From Candidatus Stahliibacteriota bacterium (GTDB taxonomy: Bacteria > Hydrothermota > Tepidihabitantia > SM23-42), in the NCBI GenBank assembly GCA_030613445.1, contig JAUWLY010000129.1:1-7607 (forward strand): a DNA stretch of 7,607 bases. The letters run 5' to 3'. Numbering within the stretch: the first letter of the stretch is position 1; the number at the start of each line of letters is the position of its first letter. Position numbers and translations under genes: made by a program. Below the pieces are notes generated by a model, which worked only from the letters and a program-made list of their open reading frames with translations, had not been told where the DNA came from and made no database searches. Of the stretch, positions 5,736 to 7,607 are shown one piece after another.

Positions 5736-6630
5736 TCATTCGGGCTGTCTTCAAGATTTCAAAAATCAAATCATCATATGAAAGTCCTATCGCGCTTGCC
5801 TCAAGGGGCAAGTTTGAACTGGCTAAAAGACCGGGTATAGTATTGACCTCTAATGTATAGGGGTTGTGGTTTTCATCGAGCACAAAATCCACGCGTGAGA
5901 ATCCGTGCGCGCCGATTACTCGGTGTGCAGCGAGTGCATACTCCTGGACTTTCTTATACTGCTTCTTAGGGATGCGCGCTGGCACGATATATTCAGTCAT
6001 ACCTTCTGTGTATTTAGATTTGTAATCGTAGAATTTGCGTTTCTTCGGTGCAATCTCAAGGACCGGTAATGGTGTTTCATTCAGTATCCCGCAGGTTGCC
6101 ATCATCCCGGAGATATATTTTTCAAAAAGCAGACCCTTGAACTTGCGCTGTAGGTTTGTTATTATTTTCTCTAACTCTGATCTATTTTTTATAATGTGGA
6201 TGCCGACGCTCGAACCTTCAGCCCGTGGTTTGACAATAAGGGGCAAGTCCAGTTTCATGATAATTTCATCGATATCAATGTTTTTCTTAAAATAGAATTC
6301 AGGGGTTGGGATACCTTTAGTTGCAAAAAGATACTTTGATACGACTTTGTCCATACCGATCGCTGAACCCATGACTCCAGATCCAGTATAGGGGATATCC
6401 AAAAAATCCAGGATACCTTGAACCAGACCGTCTTCACCCGGTTTACCATGCAGAGCGATAAACGCGACATCAATACCTTTGAGTTTGTCCATGAATTTCT
6501 TATCGACATCAATACGCTTGACATTGAAACCTTGTTTTTTTAAAGATTTCATAACACATTTACCAGAACCAATAGAGATCTCTCTTTCTGAAGACCAACC
6601 GCCATACAAAACAGCGATTTTTTTCTTCAT
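5728..6630 (-). CDS. ddl: D-alanine-D-alanine ligase
   Basis: This 300-aa ATP-grasp enzyme joins two D-alanines for peptidoglycan precursors. The start is ATG 6630 (MKKKIAVLYGG), matching the normal Ddl N-terminus; the frame stays open 52 codons further upstream, but that part has no Ddl homology and crosses the promoter and repeats. Conserved features are GGWSSEREIS (10-19, E15), ALHGKPGEDG (59-68), the ATP lysine region IVKPRAEGSSVG (132-143), FYDYKSKY (200-207), SRVDF (245-249) and EVNTIPG (261-267, E261 and N263), with S272 where the D-Ala carboxylate binds. The Tyr at the end of the omega loop (Y207, E. coli DdlB Y216) favours D-Ala-D-Ala over D-Ala-D-lactate. Unusually, the ribose-contacting glutamate of DdlB (E187, in GPEFT) is M177 here (GMMAT). 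A weak AAGGAA lies 12 nt upstream of the ATG. Length is normal for DdlB (about 306 aa). Confidence 0.95.
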   Translation of the reverse strand: MKKKIAVLYGGWSSEREISIGSGKCVMKSLKKQGFNVKRIDVDKKFMDKLKGIDVAFIALHGKPGEDGLVQGILDFLDIPYTGSGVMGSAIGMDKVVSKYLFATKGIPTPEFYFKKNIDIDEIIMKLDLPLIVKPRAEGSSVGIHIIKNRSELEKIITNLQRKFKGLLFEKYISGMMATCGILNETPLPVLEIAPKKRKFYDYKSKYTEGMTEYIVPARIPKKQYKKVQEYALAAHRVIGAHGFSRVDFVLDENHNPYTLEVNTIPGLLASSNLPLEASAIGLSYDDLIFEILKTARMTN

Positions 6631-6659
6631 GAAGAATTTATGTTCCTTGTCCACGCTAT

Positions 6660-6687
6660 ATGATAGCCAGTATACCAGTGGAGTCAA
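6660..6687 (-). promoter_or_regulatory. promoter of the ddl-like gene
   Basis: On the minus strand TTGACT (6687-6682, 5/6) is followed after 16 nt by TATCAT (6665-6660, 5/6). The expected start near 6653 would give a leader of about 23 nt carrying AAGGAA (6648-6643). The box pair has the same -35 and spacer length as the Nudix promoter and lies just beside the hairpin array. Confidence 0.6.
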
Positions 6688-6699
6688 GGATGATAGTAG

Positions 6700-7058
6700 G
6701 GAAATGGCACTGCGTGCGGGATTGGTCGCTTCGCAACGGTTATGGTTCACTAGCGTGAACGGTTCCTCTCGACAGGCTCGGGACACTGAATTTTATGACT
6801 GAATCACAGATTAAGGTAAAATTCGTGATGGCTCTTGCGAGCGGGAAAAGAGAATGGAGAGTAGGGCGAAATGATGCTAAAGCATGGAAGGGATACTTCG
6901 TATGGAAATGAGTGTTTCACACTGGAATGGATTCTTCGAATGGAATGATTTGAAATGAAAGGAATTAAAACTGTTCCAGCACGTAGTGCTAACTTCCAGC
7001 TGTTGGCTCCTTTCCATCCCGAGCATGTCGAGGGATCTCTTCCAATCCCATTGGGATT
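6700..7058. repeat. array of short sequence-variable hairpins with 7-nt linkers
   Basis: This fills the gene-free stretch between ddl and the LapA-like gene. Plus-oriented hairpins (stem positions): 6707-6717, 6725-6737 (one C-A mismatch), 6745-6760, 6768-6782 (one G-T pair), 6831-6842, 6874-6885, 6893-6903, 6911-6923 and 6931-6941. Their linkers begin with GG: GGAAATG (6700 and 6904), GGGATTG (6718), GGTTATG (6738), GGTTCCT (6761), GGGAAAA (6843), GGAAGGG (6886), GGAATGG (6924), GGAATGA (6942). After about 6970 the orientation flips: hairpins 6978-6990, 6998-7008, 7016-7036 and 7044-7058 have linkers ending in CC, namely CTGTTCC, AACTTCC, CCTTTCC and CTCTTCC. Every clear linker is 7 nt. Stems are 4-6 bp, loops mostly 3-4 nt. 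Stem sequences differ while pairing is kept. Regions 6783-6830 and 6850-6873 are degenerate. Unit lengths of 18-28 nt are not codon-phased. Confidence 0.75.
6891..6945 (+). repeat. best-preserved pair of hairpin repeats with compensatory change
   Basis: GGATACTTCGTATGGAA (6891-6907) and GGATTCTTCGAATGGAA (6929-6945) differ at only two positions, and these are the two halves of one base pair (A-T in the first, T-A in the second). Between them sits a third hairpin, AGTGT-TTC-ACACT (6911-6923). All three share a TTC loop. Confidence 0.8.
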
Positions 7059-7106
7059 CAAATTTAGCGATCATAACGCTCAAAACGATAATAACGATAT
7101 TATGTA

Positions 7107-7134
7107 TTGACAAAGAATGCATATTGTATATGAT
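7107..7134 (+). promoter_or_regulatory. promoter of the lapA-lapB-like operon
   Basis: A perfect TTGACA (7107-7112), a 16-nt spacer and TATGAT (7129-7134, 5/6) precede the LapA-like gene. The expected start near 7141 falls within AGGAGG (7140-7145), so the leader would be about 9-10 nt. Confidence 0.7.
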
Positions 7135-7149
7135 TGAACAGGAGGTTTA

Positions 7150-7446
7150 ATGCGCTTTGTCGGACTCGTTTTTGTGATTCTGATCATTGGTTTTATGATT
7201 GGGTTTATGGTACTCAATTCGCAGGCAAGAGTTGACCTTGATATTTTTGGCCAGAAGGTCAATGATATGTCATTAGCAGTCGTCTGTTTTTATGCTTTTA
7301 TCGCGGGCATGATTTTTGTGCTTATCTTTGCGCTGGCCGATGAAATCGTCTTAAGAAGCAGTCTTCACCGTCTCCGTAAAGAGAATAGGAATTTGCGCAA
7401 GGAGCTGAATGCGCTGCGCAATTTACCGTTTGAGGAATCAGAATGA
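7150..7446 (+). CDS. LapA-like (DUF1049) small inner-membrane protein
   Basis: This 98-aa protein has two membrane segments, about residues 3-22 and 40-63, then a basic, charged helix (68-92, LHRLRKENRNLRKELNALR) typical of a short coiled coil, and an acidic tail. The segment VLNSQARVDLDIFG between the two helices matches the LapA/DUF1049 pattern 'N...V.l..fg'. In E. coli LapA (YciS) pairs with LapB (YciM) to control LpxC turnover and LPS assembly; that role is known there and only inferred here. ATG 7150 follows AGGAGG (7140-7145) by 4 nt. Its stop overlaps the next start (ATGA at 7443-7446), and the neighbour looks LapB-like, which supports the call. Confidence 0.78.
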   Translation: MRFVGLVFVILIIGFMIGFMVLNSQARVDLDIFGQKVNDMSLAVVCFYAFIAGMIFVLIFALADEIVLRSSLHRLRKENRNLRKELNALRNLPFEESE

Positions 7447-7607
7447 TAGTATTGATAATTCTTGTTGTAGCTTTGATCGCTTGTGTTCTGTTTCTTTATT
7501 TCTATCGTAAACGGGAAAAAGCCACGGGTCACACACCATATATCGAAGCCCTCATTGCCCTGCTCGAAAACAGAGAAAACCTGGCCATGAAAAAATTCAA
7601 AGAGGCG
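7443..7607 (+). CDS. LapB-like TPR membrane protein, N-terminal part only
   Basis: An ATG at 7443 overlaps the previous stop (ATGA) and has GAGGA 6 nt upstream (7432-7436). The frame stays open to the window end, giving 55 residues. It starts with one membrane helix (residues 2-20, IVLIILVVALIACVLFLYF), a basic stretch (YRKREK), and then HTPYIEALIALLENRENLAMKKFKEA, which reads as the first half of a TPR-like helical repeat. E. coli LapB (YciM) has the same build: one N-terminal helix and then TPRs and a rubredoxin-like end. The gene order LapA then LapB with overlap supports this. Only the N-terminus is visible, so any TPR membrane protein is possible. Confidence 0.65.
   Translation, partial: MIVLIILVVALIACVLFLYFYRKREKATGHTPYIEALIALLENRENLAMKKFKEA

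Noticed and set aside
6631..6786. A 52-residue N-terminal extension of the D-Ala-D-Ala ligase
   Set aside because: It has no Ddl homology, Ddl proteins begin at the MKKKIAVLYGG position, and the stretch contains the promoter and hairpin repeats.
6700..7058. CRISPR array
   Set aside because: There are no constant repeats of CRISPR length; the constant part is a 7-nt linker and the variable parts are palindromic.
6804..7122. Minus-strand open frames over the hairpin array as genes
   Set aside because: The peptides are low-complexity translations of repeats, lack ribosome sites and resemble no family; hairpin units of 18-28 nt do not keep codon phase.

Overview
The window is chromosomal DNA from an uncultivated bacterium. 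The secreted protein ends in a YPNPF / WDGRD / GVYF-type C-terminal domain of the kind used for type IX sorting or FlgD-like Ig folds. That ending, the many bacterial sigma70-type promoters and the moderate GC content suggest a Fibrobacteres-Chlorobi-Bacteroidetes-like or WOR-3/Stahlbacteria-like lineage. This placement is an inference; there is no rRNA gene or phylogenetic marker here.

Left part (1-1870): a truncated DUF2007-type gene on the minus strand and a Nudix hydrolase on the plus strand diverge from a 100-bp spacer. The spacer holds two near-consensus promoters, each of which would start transcription at the start codon, so both mRNAs look leaderless. Next comes a secreted protein with a DNRLRE/CBM96-like domain and a C-terminal sorting-type domain.

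Middle (1869-4440, minus strand): a KNTase-like nucleotidyltransferase and a prohibitin/SPFH membrane protein form a tight two-gene operon behind a perfect TTGACA/TATAAT promoter. A stand-alone class III nucleotidyl cyclase domain lies downstream, probably with its own promoter. This cyclase has lost the transition-state arginine.

Right part (4440-7607): a PLP enzyme of the D-cysteine desulfhydrase family (plus) converges on and overlaps a D-alanine-D-alanine ligase (minus). At the right edge a LapA-like protein and the start of a LapB-like TPR protein overlap by ATGA.

The two long gene-free stretches are not empty. Positions 4472-4726 hold five REP-like units (a TGTAG(T/A)YG-type head plus a hairpin) in alternating orientation, resembling a BIME. 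Positions 6700-7058 hold a different and more striking structure: about a dozen short hairpins whose stem sequences all differ but whose pairing is kept, separated by linkers of exactly 7 nt with a GGAANNN-like consensus, with a switch of orientation near 6970. I do not recognise this second array as a described element. No intrinsic terminator with a U-tract was found anywhere in the window.
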